DNA of 64,000 nt, from the NCBI GenBank assembly GCA_963755375.1, contig CAVWKG010000016.1, forward strand, positions 248,001-312,000, read 5' to 3'. Within the stretch, counting starts at the first letter, position 1. Each line of letters opens with the position of its first letter. The position numbers were made by a program, and so were the translations under genes. This DNA is from Bog-473 sp963755375. GTDB lineage: Bacteria; Actinomycetota; Acidimicrobiia; Acidimicrobiales; RAAP-2. Under the pieces are notes generated by a model. That model made no database searches. It was not told the DNA's origin and saw only the letters and a list, made by a program, of their open reading frames with translations. Shown piece by piece: positions 8,729 through 17,039 of this stretch.

Positions 8729-9158
8729 GGTTCCAGCCTGACGGTGGGCCGGCGAGGCGTGAATCCGGCAACACCCTGGTCGGACCCTGAGAACGTCCCG
8801 GAGCCCTCAGGGATGTCCCTGATAGCCCCGGGGGTGGCAGCGGCGCGATCATCGACGTATCGCAGAGGCACCCGATCCCGGTACGCGTCCGCTCACCGAC
8901 GGTGGCCGCCCGACAGAACCGTCGCGAGCCACGCCCGGACCCGGCACCCGGGCCCGGCCTGAGGCCCGATCCGACCCCCAGCCGCCACCCCAGACCCACC
9001 CCGCGACGCCGCCCCAGACCGAGACCGAGACCGCCGGCCACCCGCCCGACGTCGGCTGGAACGGGTGCGGGCGAAACGGGCACTGGTCGCACCGCCACGG
9101 GCGGTGGTCCGAGGCGGACCACGGCCGACACCACCACGTGGGAAGGAAGCTGCGGAAC
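8729..9158. other. Divergent intergenic region, 430 bases, no gene
   Basis: The region separates the minus-strand PspC gene from the plus-strand PspC-kinase gene. I see no coding frame I trust. The stretch 8900-9110 is rich in arginine- and proline-type codons in all frames and looks non-coding. The only clear structure is the operator-like repeat and palindrome at 8785-8822. The kinase ribosome-binding site GGAAGGAAG stands at 9141-9149. Confidence 0.5.
8785..8822. promoter_or_regulatory. Operator-like direct repeat with palindrome between divergent PspC genes
   Basis: CCCTGAGAACGTCCC at 8785-8799 is repeated imperfectly as CCCTCAGGGATGTCCC at 8804-8819, a 19-base period close to two helical turns. 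The second copy is part of a palindrome TCAGGGA-TG-TCCCTGA at 8807-8822. It lies about 60-80 bases upstream of the minus-strand PspC start. A natural candidate binder is the NarL-type regulator encoded at 10373-11035; this is inference. Confidence 0.45.
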
Positions 9159-10376
9159 ATGCGGCGCACCCCCGACAACCGCGTCCTGGGTGGCGTCTGC
9201 GGCGCCATCTCGCGGGACACGGGGATCGATGCCATGTGGGTGCGCATCGGTTTCGTCCTGCTGGCCATCGGCAGTGGCGTGATCATGGTGTTGGTGTATG
9301 CGATGGCGTGGCTGCTCATCCCCCTGGAGGGGGAGAGCTCCAACATCTACTCGCGTGCCATCAACGACCGACGTGGCATACGGACGATCGCCGCCATCCT
9401 GATCCCGCTGCTGATCGCGGTCCAGTTCATCACGAGCAGCCTGCACGTCCCGTTCGTCGGTTTCGTCGGGTGGCCCACGTTCCTGACGGTCGGGGTGGTC
9501 ATCCTCATCTGGCGCAACGCCAACGAGTCGGAGAAGGCCTTCATCGACAACGACGTCGTGCCACTGCTCGGAGCCGATACGCACGGACGCGGCCGCCGCT
9601 GGCTCATCGCCCGCGTCGTCGCCGGCGTGCTCATCGGAGCCGGCGGCATCGTCCTGCTGGTCGAGGGCCACACGACGGTCGCCGCGCTGCGCCCCATCGG
9701 TGGCGCTGCGCTGGTGATCGGGGCGAGCGTCATCATCTTCGGCCCGTGGTGGCTCAGTCTCGTCCGGGACCTCATCGCCGAGCGGCAGGCGCGTGCGCTC
9801 GCCGAGGAGCGGGCCCAGATGGCGGCCCACGTCCACGACTCCGTGCTGCAGACGCTGGCCCTCATCCAGCGCTCCTCCGACGACCCTCAACACGTCGTCC
9901 GCCTGGCCCGTGCACAGGAACGAGAGCTGCGGGCCTGGCTCTTCGAGGGCCGGTCGCCCGGCACCATCGGGGAGGACGCCACCATGCTGGCCGAGGGCGT
10001 CGGCCTGCTGCAGCGCCAGGTGGAGGCCGACCACGGGATCGCCGTGCAGGTGGTGATGGTGGGCGACTGCGAGCTCGACGAGGCCTTGCGCGCGCTGCTC
10101 GATGCCGCGCGGGAAGCCACCGTCAATGCGGCCAAGTGGTCCGGCGCCGACCAGGTCTCGGTCTACGCGGAGGTCGAGAGCGACACGGTCATGCTCTACG
10201 TCCGGGACCGCGGCCGCGGTTTCGACCCCGATGCCGTGCCCGACGACCGGCAGGGCATCGCCCGGTCCATCTGCGCCCGCATGGCCCGCTTCGGTGGCAC
10301 GGCCGTGGTGCGCTCGGCGCCGGGGGAGGGGGCCGAGGTCCAGCTCTCCATGCCGCGGCGGGAGCGGGTCAAGTGA
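9159..10376 (+). CDS. PspC-domain sensor histidine kinase (NarL/LiaS type)
   Basis: The 405-residue protein begins with a PspC domain (residues 1-60), followed by further membrane helices at about 75-90, 100-118, 150-168 and 178-196. A HisKA_3 dimerisation helix follows with phospho-acceptor His226 in AAHVHDSVLQTL. The C-terminal HATPase region has the N-box AAREATVNAAKWSGA and the G-box VRDRGRGFDPDAVPDDRQGI. It should autophosphorylate in response to membrane state and pass phosphate to the regulator whose GTG overlaps its stop codon. I chose ATG 9159 for the GGAAGGAAG site 9 bases upstream; a GTG at 9138 is possible. Confidence 0.92.
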   Translation: MRRTPDNRVLGGVCGAISRDTGIDAMWVRIGFVLLAIGSGVIMVLVYAMAWLLIPLEGESSNIYSRAINDRRGIRTIAAILIPLLIAVQFITSSLHVPFVGFVGWPTFLTVGVVILIWRNANESEKAFIDNDVVPLLGADTHGRGRRWLIARVVAGVLIGAGGIVLLVEGHTTVAALRPIGGAALVIGASVIIFGPWWLSLVRDLIAERQARALAEERAQMAAHVHDSVLQTLALIQRSSDDPQHVVRLARAQERELRAWLFEGRSPGTIGEDATMLAEGVGLLQRQVEADHGIAVQVVMVGDCELDEALRALLDAAREATVNAAKWSGADQVSVYAEVESDTVMLYVRDRGRGFDPDAVPDDRQGIARSICARMARFGGTAVVRSAPGEGAEVQLSMPRRERVK

Positions 10377-11035
10377 GCGACGGCGAGCTGACCGGCCGCC
10401 CCCGCATCTTCCTCGTGGAGGACCACGCCGTCTTCCGGGCCGGCGTGAAGGCCGAGCTGGGCGACGCCGTCGTGGTGGTGGGCGAGGCCGACGAGGCGGG
10501 TGCGGCCATTGAGCTGATCCTCGAGCGCCTTCCCGACGTGGTGCTCCTCGACGTGCACCTCCCCGGCGGCGGCGGCCACGCCGTGCTGCGCGGCGTCCTG
10601 CCCCACCATCCCGAGGTGCAGTTCCTGGCCCTGTCCGTCTCCGACGCCCCGGAGGACGTCATCGACGTCATCCGCGCCGGCGCCCGCGGCTACGTCACCA
10701 AGACGATCTCGGGCCCCGAGCTCCTGCAGGGCGTCTACCGCGTCGCCGCCGGGGACGCGGTCTTTTCGCCGCGCCTGGCCGGATTCGTCCTCGACGCCTT
10801 CGCCCAGGGCGGCGCGCCCGCGCCGGGCCTCGACCCCGAGCTCGACCAATTGTCGCCCCGTGAGCGCGAGGTGCTCCGCCTGATCGCCCGCGGCTACACG
10901 TACAAGGAGGTGGGCGGCGACCTGAACATCTCGGCCAAGACGGTGGAGTCACACGTCTCCTCGGTTCTGCGCAAGCTCCAGCTCTCGACGCGGCACGAGT
11001 TGACCAGGTGGGCCACCGACCGGCGCTTGGTCTAG
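10373..11035 (+). CDS. NarL/LuxR-family response regulator
   Basis: The 220-residue protein has a receiver domain (acidic pair Glu16-Asp17, phospho-acceptor Asp60 in VVLLDVHLP, Lys110 in YVTKTIS) and a C-terminal LuxR-type HTH (LSPREREVLRLIARGYTYKE followed by SAKTVESHVSSVLRKL). It starts with a GTG that overlaps the kinase TGA, so the two-component pair is translationally coupled. Targets probably include the divergent PspC-DUF1707 genes, given the repeat in that promoter region (inference). Confidence 0.93.
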   Translation: MSDGELTGRPRIFLVEDHAVFRAGVKAELGDAVVVVGEADEAGAAIELILERLPDVVLLDVHLPGGGGHAVLRGVLPHHPEVQFLALSVSDAPEDVIDVIRAGARGYVTKTISGPELLQGVYRVAAGDAVFSPRLAGFVLDAFAQGGAPAPGLDPELDQLSPREREVLRLIARGYTYKEVGGDLNISAKTVESHVSSVLRKLQLSTRHELTRWATDRRLV

Positions 11036-11044
11036 ACAGGGGGG

Positions 11045-11803
11045 ATGCCCGAGGAGCTGCAGGCCGAGCATCGCGACGCGGCCAAGCTGGCCGAGATGGC
11101 CGGTCGCGCCCTCGTCGAGCTGAGGGCCAACCCACCGGCCCTGCGTGATCTCGGCGCCGCGGGCGACCACATGGCCCACCAGTTGCTCGTGGCCGAGCTC
11201 AACCGGCTCTACCCCGACGACGACGTGCGATCCGAGGAGGGGCTCGAGCACGTGGCGGGCTCCGGCCGCCTCTGGATCGTGGACCCGCTGGACGGCACCC
11301 GTGAATTCCGCCAGCAGGGGCGCAGCGACTGGGCCGTGCACGTCGCCATGGCGGTGGGAGGCGTGGCCGTCGTGGGCGCGGTGGCGCTGCCGGCGCTCGA
11401 TCTCGTGCTCGCCACCGACGAGCCGCCGGTTCTGCCGCCGTTCCCTTCCGGCGAGGCCCCCCGGGTGGTGGTCTCGCGGAGCCGTCCCCCGGACGTGGCG
11501 TACGACGTGACGGAGTCGATCGGTGGCGTGATGATCCCGATGGGATCGGCGGGCGCCAAAATCGCCGCCGTCATCCTCGGTGCCGCCGAGGTCTACGTGC
11601 ATGCGGGCGGCCAGTACGAGTGGGACTCGTGCGCACCGGTGGCCGTCGCCGTCGCGAGCGGCCTGCACGCCAGCCGGCTGGACGGCGAGGCGCTGCGCTA
11701 CGGCGACCCCGACGCCTGGTTGCCAGATCTCGTCGTGTGCCGTCAGGAGCACGCCGAGGCGGTGCTGGCGGTGACGACGAAGCAACACCGGCCGTACTGG
11801 TGA
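11045..11803 (+). CDS. cysQ: Inositol monophosphatase family protein, CysQ-like 3'(2'),5'-bisphosphate nucleotidase
   Basis: The 252-residue protein carries the family metal-binding motifs: an acidic EEG (SEEGLEH near residue 60), DPLDGT (VDPLDGTREF near residue 80) and the C-terminal WDSCAPVAVA. This fold removes the 3'-phosphate from PAP or hydrolyses inositol phosphates in a Mg2+-dependent way. Overall it looks nearer to CysQ than to SuhB, but the substrate is not certain. It follows the response-regulator gene by 9 bases and ends before a strong bidirectional terminator. Confidence 0.85.
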   Translation: MPEELQAEHRDAAKLAEMAGRALVELRANPPALRDLGAAGDHMAHQLLVAELNRLYPDDDVRSEEGLEHVAGSGRLWIVDPLDGTREFRQQGRSDWAVHVAMAVGGVAVVGAVALPALDLVLATDEPPVLPPFPSGEAPRVVVSRSRPPDVAYDVTESIGGVMIPMGSAGAKIAAVILGAAEVYVHAGGQYEWDSCAPVAVAVASGLHASRLDGEALRYGDPDAWLPDLVVCRQEHAEAVLAVTTKQHRPYW

Positions 11804-11859
11804 GCTGGCCTCCCCTCAACCTCTTCGCCGCTCGACCCTCAGCAGGATCCGGAATTGAC

Positions 11860-11890
11860 AGAACCCCGTCTCGCAACGAGACGGGGTTCT
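11860..11890. terminator. Bidirectional intrinsic terminator between converging genes
   Basis: A perfect 13-bp stem (AGAACCCCGTCTC and its complement) encloses the loop GCAAC. It sits between the stop of the CysQ-like gene on + and the stop of the cold-shock gene on -, so it can end both transcripts. The T-run after the stem is short on both strands. Confidence 0.85.
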
Positions 11891-11914
11891 GTCGTGATCC
11901 TTGTGCGCTCGGCG

Positions 11915-12121
11915 TTAGCCGATGGCGCGCACGTTGGCGGCTTGCAGGCCCTTCGGACCCTGGTTGGTCTCGAATTCGACCTTCTGTCCTTCTTCGAGAT
12001 TGCGGTAGCCCGTACCGCTGATCGCGCTGAAGTGCACGAAAACGTCGGGGCCCCCACCGTCCTGGGTGATGAAGCCGAAGCCCTTCTCACCGTTAAACCA
12101 CTTCACGGAACCAGTTGCCAT
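11915..12121 (-). CDS. csp: Cold-shock protein (CspA family)
   Basis: The 68-residue protein is one complete cold-shock domain, with RNP1 as KGFGFI and RNP2 as VFVHF. It binds single-stranded RNA and DNA and acts as an RNA chaperone. The start ATG 12121 has a strong GGAGAGGAG site upstream. It is monocistronic, divergent from the carotenoid oxygenase gene (about 240 bases between) and followed by the terminator at 11860-11890. The leader may contain cold-responsive structure, but I could not identify one. Confidence 0.97.
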   Translation of the reverse strand: MATGSVKWFNGEKGFGFITQDGGGPDVFVHFSAISGTGYRNLEEGQKVEFETNQGPKGLQAANVRAIG

Positions 12122-12362
12122 TGAAAATCCACTCCTCTCCTGGCCAGATTTGACCCGTGTCGCAGGGGTCATGGCCGGTAGCTCTTGCGAGCTAGAGGGA
12201 TTTCCAAACTTGTGATGGTGGTGCCCTCGGGGATGAACCTTAGCGCGCCGGGCGGACGGGAGGGGAGGTTTGGATTCTGGCGCTGAATTCGACACCCGTT
12301 GTTCCTGCCGGGGATCGTGCCTAGGTTGGTACTGCCGTTCTCGCCCACCGAAGGGACAAACA

Positions 12363-13724
12363 GTGACCGTCGCCCTCAATCCGTACCTGGAAGGCAACTT
12401 CGCGCCCGTTCTCGAAGAGGTGACGGCGACCGATCTGGCCGTCACCGGCCACATCCCCGAGGCCCTCTGCGGACGCTATCTGCGCAACGGTCCCAATCCG
12501 GTTTCGCCCCCCGAGCCCTCCACCTACCACTGGTTCGTCGGTGACGGGATGGTGCACGGGATCCGCCTGCGTGACGGGCGGGCCGAGTGGTACCGCAATC
12601 GCTGGGTGCGCTCCGCCGACGTGGCGCGCGCGCTCGGCGAGGAGCCGCGTCCGGGTCCCGTGCACGCCGGCATGGATGCTGCGCCCAACACGAACGTCAT
12701 CGGGCTCGCGGGCCGCACCTTCGCCATCGTCGAGTCGGGGCCGTGCCCGTACGAGCTCGACGACGAGCTCGAGACCATCGGCGCGTCGGACTTCGGTGGC
12801 ACGCTCGCCGGCGGCTACACGGCCCACCCGAAGCGGGACCCGCTGACGGGCGAGCTCTACGCCGTGTCCTACTTCTTCGGGTGGGGTGACGACGTCGAGG
12901 TGACCATCGTCGGGACGGACGCGAGAGTGCGTTCGGCCCGGCGGGTCGCCATGGGCGGCCCGGTCAGCGTGCACGACAGCGCCATCACCCAACGTTCCAT
13001 CGTCCTTCTGGATCTACCGGTGACGTTCAGCATGGATGCGGTGGCCGCCGGTGCGCGGTTTCCCTACCGCTGGCAGGAGGGGTATCAGTCCCGCGTCGGC
13101 CTGTTGCCGCGCGACGGTGACTCGACCGAGGTCGTGTGGCACGACGTCGAGCCGTGCTACGTGTTCCACCCCATGAACGCCTTCGACGACCCCGATGGAG
13201 ACGGCATCGTGCTCGACGTGGTGCGCCACCCTTCGATGTTCCGCACGAATCACCTCGGCCCCTCCGAGGGCGCCCCGACGTTGGAGCGGTGGCGTCTCGA
13301 CGGTCACGGGAGTGCGGTCAAGGAGGAGCGGCTCGACGACCGCGGGCAGGAGTTTCCCCGCGTCGATGAGCGCCGAGTCGGCCGGCCTCACCGGTACGGC
13401 TACGCCGTGGGTGTCGGCCACTCCGACCACATCCTCGGAACGGAGTCCGTGCTGCTCCGCCACGACCTCGAGCAGGGAAGGAGCGCCGCCCGTTCCTTCG
13501 GCCCTGGTGCGAGCCTGGGCGAGGCGGTGTTCGTGCCCCGGTCCGACGGTGCCGACGAGGCTGAGGGTTGGCTGCTCCTGCTGGTGTACTCGGCCGATAC
13601 CGGCCGCTCCGCCCTGCACATCCTCAACGCCGACGATGTCGAGGGTGAGGCGCAGGCCGTCATCGACCTGCCCCGGCGCGTGCCGGCGGGCTTCCACGGG
13701 AATTGGCTGCCCGACCCGTCCTGA
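12363..13724 (+). CDS. Carotenoid cleavage oxygenase family protein
   Basis: The 453-residue protein has the seven-bladed propeller signature of the RPE65/carotenoid oxygenase family, with the four iron-binding histidines visible in TAHPKRDP, VHDSAIT, VFHPMNAFDD and the C-terminal GFHGNWLP. It should use Fe(II) and O2 to cleave a double bond in an apocarotenoid, stilbene or similar substrate. The N-terminal signature LCGRYLRNGPNP is also present. GTG 12363 is chosen because the family N-terminus starts soon after it and a GAAGGGA site precedes it. Confidence 0.93.
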   Translation: MTVALNPYLEGNFAPVLEEVTATDLAVTGHIPEALCGRYLRNGPNPVSPPEPSTYHWFVGDGMVHGIRLRDGRAEWYRNRWVRSADVARALGEEPRPGPVHAGMDAAPNTNVIGLAGRTFAIVESGPCPYELDDELETIGASDFGGTLAGGYTAHPKRDPLTGELYAVSYFFGWGDDVEVTIVGTDARVRSARRVAMGGPVSVHDSAITQRSIVLLDLPVTFSMDAVAAGARFPYRWQEGYQSRVGLLPRDGDSTEVVWHDVEPCYVFHPMNAFDDPDGDGIVLDVVRHPSMFRTNHLGPSEGAPTLERWRLDGHGSAVKEERLDDRGQEFPRVDERRVGRPHRYGYAVGVGHSDHILGTESVLLRHDLEQGRSAARSFGPGASLGEAVFVPRSDGADEAEGWLLLLVYSADTGRSALHILNADDVEGEAQAVIDLPRRVPAGFHGNWLPDPS

Positions 13725-13769
13725 CCAGGGGCTCGGTTGGCCGGACCATCCCGCGGGTACTATCTCAGC

Positions 13770-14564
13770 GTGTTCGTCTGGCACTGGGTCCAGCAGCACC
13801 GGATGTTGTCGGTGATCGTGCTGGCTCTCGTCATGGTCAGCTGCGCCGGCGGGACGGCGTGGGCGCTCGTGTTCCGCACCGTGTCGTCGCCCGTGGGCCT
13901 GCGCGAGGCGCTGCGCATCTACCGGCGTGAGCAGACGGGCAAGGTGTTGGCGTCGCTGCGCAACCGTTTGCCCGTCCCGGGGGTCTACACGTACCGCACC
14001 ACGGGTGGCGAGAGCCTCAATCTGGTCGGCGTGGCCCGCTCCTTCCCTTCGAGCACCTCCATGATCGTCGCCGACGGGCGCTGCGCCACCGTCAGTTGGG
14101 TCCCGATCGTGCAGCACACCGAGGCGACCACCGTGTGCAACGCGCCGAATGGGGCGCTGACGATTCCGAAGCTCGTGACGGACGAGTCCATTGCCGGCTC
14201 GACCACCACGTCGAAGATCGACTGCCCGGCCTCGACCTACCTGCTGCCCCCCTCGGTCCAACCGGGCCAGCGCTGGCGTGTCACCTGCTCGCTCGACAGC
14301 CCGGCGGAGAAGATCGTGCTGGCCGGTCGGGACCTGGGGCCGTCCACCATGGTGGTGGGCGGGCACACCGTGTCCGTCGAGCACACGCGACTGAACTTCA
14401 CCTTCACCGGCACCGAGCACGGGACCAACCCGACCGACTTCTGGATCGTCCCGAGCACCGGCCTCATCGTGCGCGAGCAGGAGACGGTGGGGGTGACCCA
14501 GGGCGGCGTCCGCTACAGCGAGAACATGGAGGCCACCCTCACCGGGCTCGTTCCCGCCCACTGA
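13770..14564 (+). CDS. Membrane-anchored extracytoplasmic protein of unknown function
   Basis: The frame gives a 264-residue protein with an N-terminal transmembrane helix (MLSVIVLALVMVSCAGGTAWALV) preceded by a short basic segment, and then an exported region rich in beta-strand sequence. Cysteines occur in three places (GRCATV, VCNAPNG, KIDCPAST) and could form disulphides. I do not recognise the family. GTG 13770 is the most likely start; a TTG 33 bases upstream is possible. The 3' end overlaps the convergent MmcQ gene by 26 bases. Confidence 0.7.
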   Translation: MFVWHWVQQHRMLSVIVLALVMVSCAGGTAWALVFRTVSSPVGLREALRIYRREQTGKVLASLRNRLPVPGVYTYRTTGGESLNLVGVARSFPSSTSMIVADGRCATVSWVPIVQHTEATTVCNAPNGALTIPKLVTDESIAGSTTTSKIDCPASTYLLPPSVQPGQRWRVTCSLDSPAEKIVLAGRDLGPSTMVVGGHTVSVEHTRLNFTFTGTEHGTNPTDFWIVPSTGLIVREQETVGVTQGGVRYSENMEATLTGLVPAH

Positions 14565-14949
14565 CGCCTTCCTCGGCTTCCTCGGGCGGAGGAACGACGA
14601 GCGCCGCCAGCCGCTTCGGAGCCGTGAGGCAGAAGCTCTCGGCGATCATCTCCGCCATCTCCTCCCAATCGGGCGCGGCCCGGAGATCCAACCGGACGCC
14701 GACCCAGCCCTTGGGCCCGACGTACTTCGGGACGAAGAAGCGATCCGGCTCGGAGGCCACCAGCACCTGTTGCGCCCCCCTCGGTGCTTTCAGCGTCATG
14801 GACGTGCCGTCCTCGCTCGTCATCACGAAGAGCTTGTCCCGCACCCGGAACGCCGGGGCGATGTGGCCGCCGAACGGGCGCTCCTCGGCTTCGGGGAGCG
14901 CCAGGCAGATGGCCCGCACGCGCTCGATCGCAGCGCGCCCCGCGCTCAC
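14539..14949 (-). CDS. MmcQ/YjbR family protein
   Basis: The 136-residue protein matches the MmcQ/YjbR CyaY-like fold: a helical start (RVRAICLALPEAEERPFGGHIAPAF in segments), the central strand pair (KLFVMTSEDGTSMTLK) and the typical KYVGPKGWVGVRLD followed by an amphipathic helix ending in ESFCLTAPKRL. The family's biochemical role is unsettled; some members bind DNA. GTG 14949 overlaps the stop of the diiron gene by GTGA, making it the last gene of the seven-gene operon. Confidence 0.85.
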   Translation of the reverse strand: MSAGRAAIERVRAICLALPEAEERPFGGHIAPAFRVRDKLFVMTSEDGTSMTLKAPRGAQQVLVASEPDRFFVPKYVGPKGWVGVRLDLRAAPDWEEMAEMIAESFCLTAPKRLAALVVPPPEEAEEGVSGRERAR

Positions 14950-16094
14950 CCTCCCGACGCCGAGTCGGCCTGCGCCGCCCGATCCTGCGCGACCGCGTCG
15001 TAGGACGCGTAGTCGGACCCGGTGTCGTCGGCGAATTCGAACTCGAGCAGGCCCGCCTCGCCCCATTTCTGGCGCAGGTACCCGTTGTTGGCATCGAGCA
15101 GACCGAGCTTGCGCACGTTGGGCACCAGCTTGGCGAAGAAGCCGCGGGCGAACCCCCGCATCGGGTTCAGCTGCGCCTTCTGCGCCGCCTGCATGATGAA
15201 GGGCAAGACGTCCTCGGCCGTCGTCCCCATGCGCTCCCACACCTCGGGCGTGGTGGCCCGGGCGCGCGAGTTGAGCGTGGCGTCGACGAGGAACTCCTGG
15301 CGCTCCTTCAGCTCGGCCTCGCTCAGGTCGCGGTAGAACTCCGACAGCGTGAGCACGCCGAAGGCGACGTGGCGCGCCTCGTCGGACATGACGTAACGCA
15401 AGAGCTTGGTCAACAGGGGCTCTTCGGTGCGGCGCAGCATGTCGCCGAAGGCGGCCAGCGCCAGCGACTCGATCACGATCTGCATCCCGAGATAGGCGAT
15501 GTCCCACCGGGAGTCCTCCAGCAGCGACCAGATCTGCTCCTTGAGGAACGGGCTCATCGGGTACGCGTCGCCCAGCTTGGTGCGGAGATACTTGGCGAAC
15601 ACCTCTGTGTGCCTGGCCTCGTCCATGGTCTGGGTCGACGCGTAGTACTTGGCGTCGATCCACGGCACGGTCTCGACGATCTTGGCCGCGGTCATCATGG
15701 CGCCCTGCTCGCCGTGCATGAACTGCGAGAGGTTCGCCTTGAAGAACTCGATCCCGAGTTGCGAGTACTCCTTCTCGGTCCACGTGGCCATCGGCGAGCC
15801 GGGCAGGGTGCCGGCCACCCGGGACACGGCCAACAGCGGGTTGTCCTGCTCGGCCACGAGGCGCTCGGGGTCGACGTCGATAGACCAGTCGAGGTCGGTG
15901 ACGCTGTTCCACTGCGACCCCATGGCCTTGTTGTAGAGCGTGACGAGCTGCCCCCGGTCACGCTCGTAGTCCCACAGGAAGAGTCGGTCCGCGTTGTCGC
16001 GGATGACGTGGACGGCCGCCTCCATGTCGCGCCGGCCCGGTACCTGGGGGGTGACCTTGGCGGTGCCTGCCACCGGAGGTGTCGCCGCGCTCAT
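14946..16094 (-). CDS. Ferritin-like diiron protein (R2/AurF-like oxygenase fold)
   Basis: The 382-residue helical protein contains a full carboxylate-bridged diiron ligand set: Glu129 (HGEQGAMM), Glu159-x-x-His162 (DEARHTEVF), Glu209 (IVIESLAL) and Glu239-x-x-His242 (DEARHVAFG). This arrangement fits an O2-activating hydroxylase or N-oxygenase rather than an iron store. The substrate is unknown. Its place in an acyl-CoA dehydrogenase/thiolase/SDR operon suggests oxidation of a lipid or acyl substrate. ATG 16094 lies 9 bases after the SDR stop. Confidence 0.85.
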   Translation of the reverse strand: MSAATPPVAGTAKVTPQVPGRRDMEAAVHVIRDNADRLFLWDYERDRGQLVTLYNKAMGSQWNSVTDLDWSIDVDPERLVAEQDNPLLAVSRVAGTLPGSPMATWTEKEYSQLGIEFFKANLSQFMHGEQGAMMTAAKIVETVPWIDAKYYASTQTMDEARHTEVFAKYLRTKLGDAYPMSPFLKEQIWSLLEDSRWDIAYLGMQIVIESLALAAFGDMLRRTEEPLLTKLLRYVMSDEARHVAFGVLTLSEFYRDLSEAELKERQEFLVDATLNSRARATTPEVWERMGTTAEDVLPFIMQAAQKAQLNPMRGFARGFFAKLVPNVRKLGLLDANNGYLRQKWGEAGLLEFEFADDTGSDYASYDAVAQDRAAQADSASGG

Positions 16095-16103
16095 GGGTCG
16101 AGG

Positions 16104-17018
16104 CTACTTCCGCCGCCCGCCCATGTTGGCGTTCGGGGCCGCCTTGGCCACCAGGTCGGGCACGACCTTGCCCAGCTCGGCCGGGTCCCAGCGATCGCCC
16201 TTGTCGGCGGCGGGTCCTTCCACCCAGCCCTCGGCCACGCTGAGGTGGTCACCCTGCACGTTGAAGACGCGGCCGGTGATGCCCGCCGACTCGGGGCTGC
16301 CGAGCCACACCACGATCGGCGCGATGTTGGCCGGGTCGAAGGCGTCGAACTCCTCGGGCTTCTTCTCGGCCGGCGTGAATCCCCCGCCCAGGTTCTCGGT
16401 CATGCGGGTGAGGGCGGCCGGCGCGATCGCGTTCACGGTGATGCCGTAGCGTTCGAGCTCCATGGCGGCGATGATGGTGAAGGAGGCGATCCCGGCCTTG
16501 GCGGCCCCGTAATTGGTCTGACCCACATTGCCGTAGATCCCCGACGGCGACGTGGTGTTGATGATGCGGGCGTCGTTCGTCTCGCCGGCCTTGGTGCGGT
16601 TGCGCCAGTACTCTACGGCGTGGCGGGTCGGCGCGAAGGTGCCGCGCAGGTGCACCTTGATCACGGCGTCCCACTCGTCGATCGTCATGTTGACCAGCAT
16701 GCGGTCGCGCAGGATCCCTGCGTTGTTGACGAGCACGTCGATCGTCCCGTAGGTGTCGACGGCCGTCTGGATCAGGCGGCCCGCGCCCTCGTAGTCCGAC
16801 ACGTCGTCGCCGTTGGCCACGGCCTCGCCGCCCATGCCGCGGACCTCGTCGACCACCTGGCCGGCTGGCCCGTCCGAGGAGCCGGATCCGTCCACCTCGG
16901 CGCCGAGGTCGTTGATGACCAGCTTGGCGCCCTGGTGGGCGAACTCCAGCGCGTGCTCGCGCCCGATGCCCCGGCCTGCCCCGGTGATGACGACGACCCG
17001 TCCGTCACAGATACCCAC
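16104..17018 (-). CDS. SDR-family oxidoreductase (multifunctional enzyme 2 / 17beta-HSD4-like)
   Basis: The 304-residue protein has the classical SDR features: VITGAGRGIGREHALEFA for NAD(P) binding, NNAG (LVNNAGILRDRM), catalytic Ser in NTTSPSG, and Tyr-x-x-x-Lys in TNYGAAKAG. The extended C-terminus and the segment DVDGSG near residue 45 resemble the hydroxyacyl-CoA dehydrogenase domain of peroxisomal MFE-2. The probable job is oxidation of a 3-hydroxyacyl-CoA or hydroxysteroid in the pathway of this operon. It lies 21 bases after the acyl-CoA synthetase. Confidence 0.92.
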   Translation of the reverse strand: MGICDGRVVVITGAGRGIGREHALEFAHQGAKLVINDLGAEVDGSGSSDGPAGQVVDEVRGMGGEAVANGDDVSDYEGAGRLIQTAVDTYGTIDVLVNNAGILRDRMLVNMTIDEWDAVIKVHLRGTFAPTRHAVEYWRNRTKAGETNDARIINTTSPSGIYGNVGQTNYGAAKAGIASFTIIAAMELERYGITVNAIAPAALTRMTENLGGGFTPAEKKPEEFDAFDPANIAPIVVWLGSPESAGITGRVFNVQGDHLSVAEGWVEGPAADKGDRWDPAELGKVVPDLVAKAAPNANMGGRRK

Positions 17019-17039
17019 GTTCAGCTCCTTTGGTTTTGG

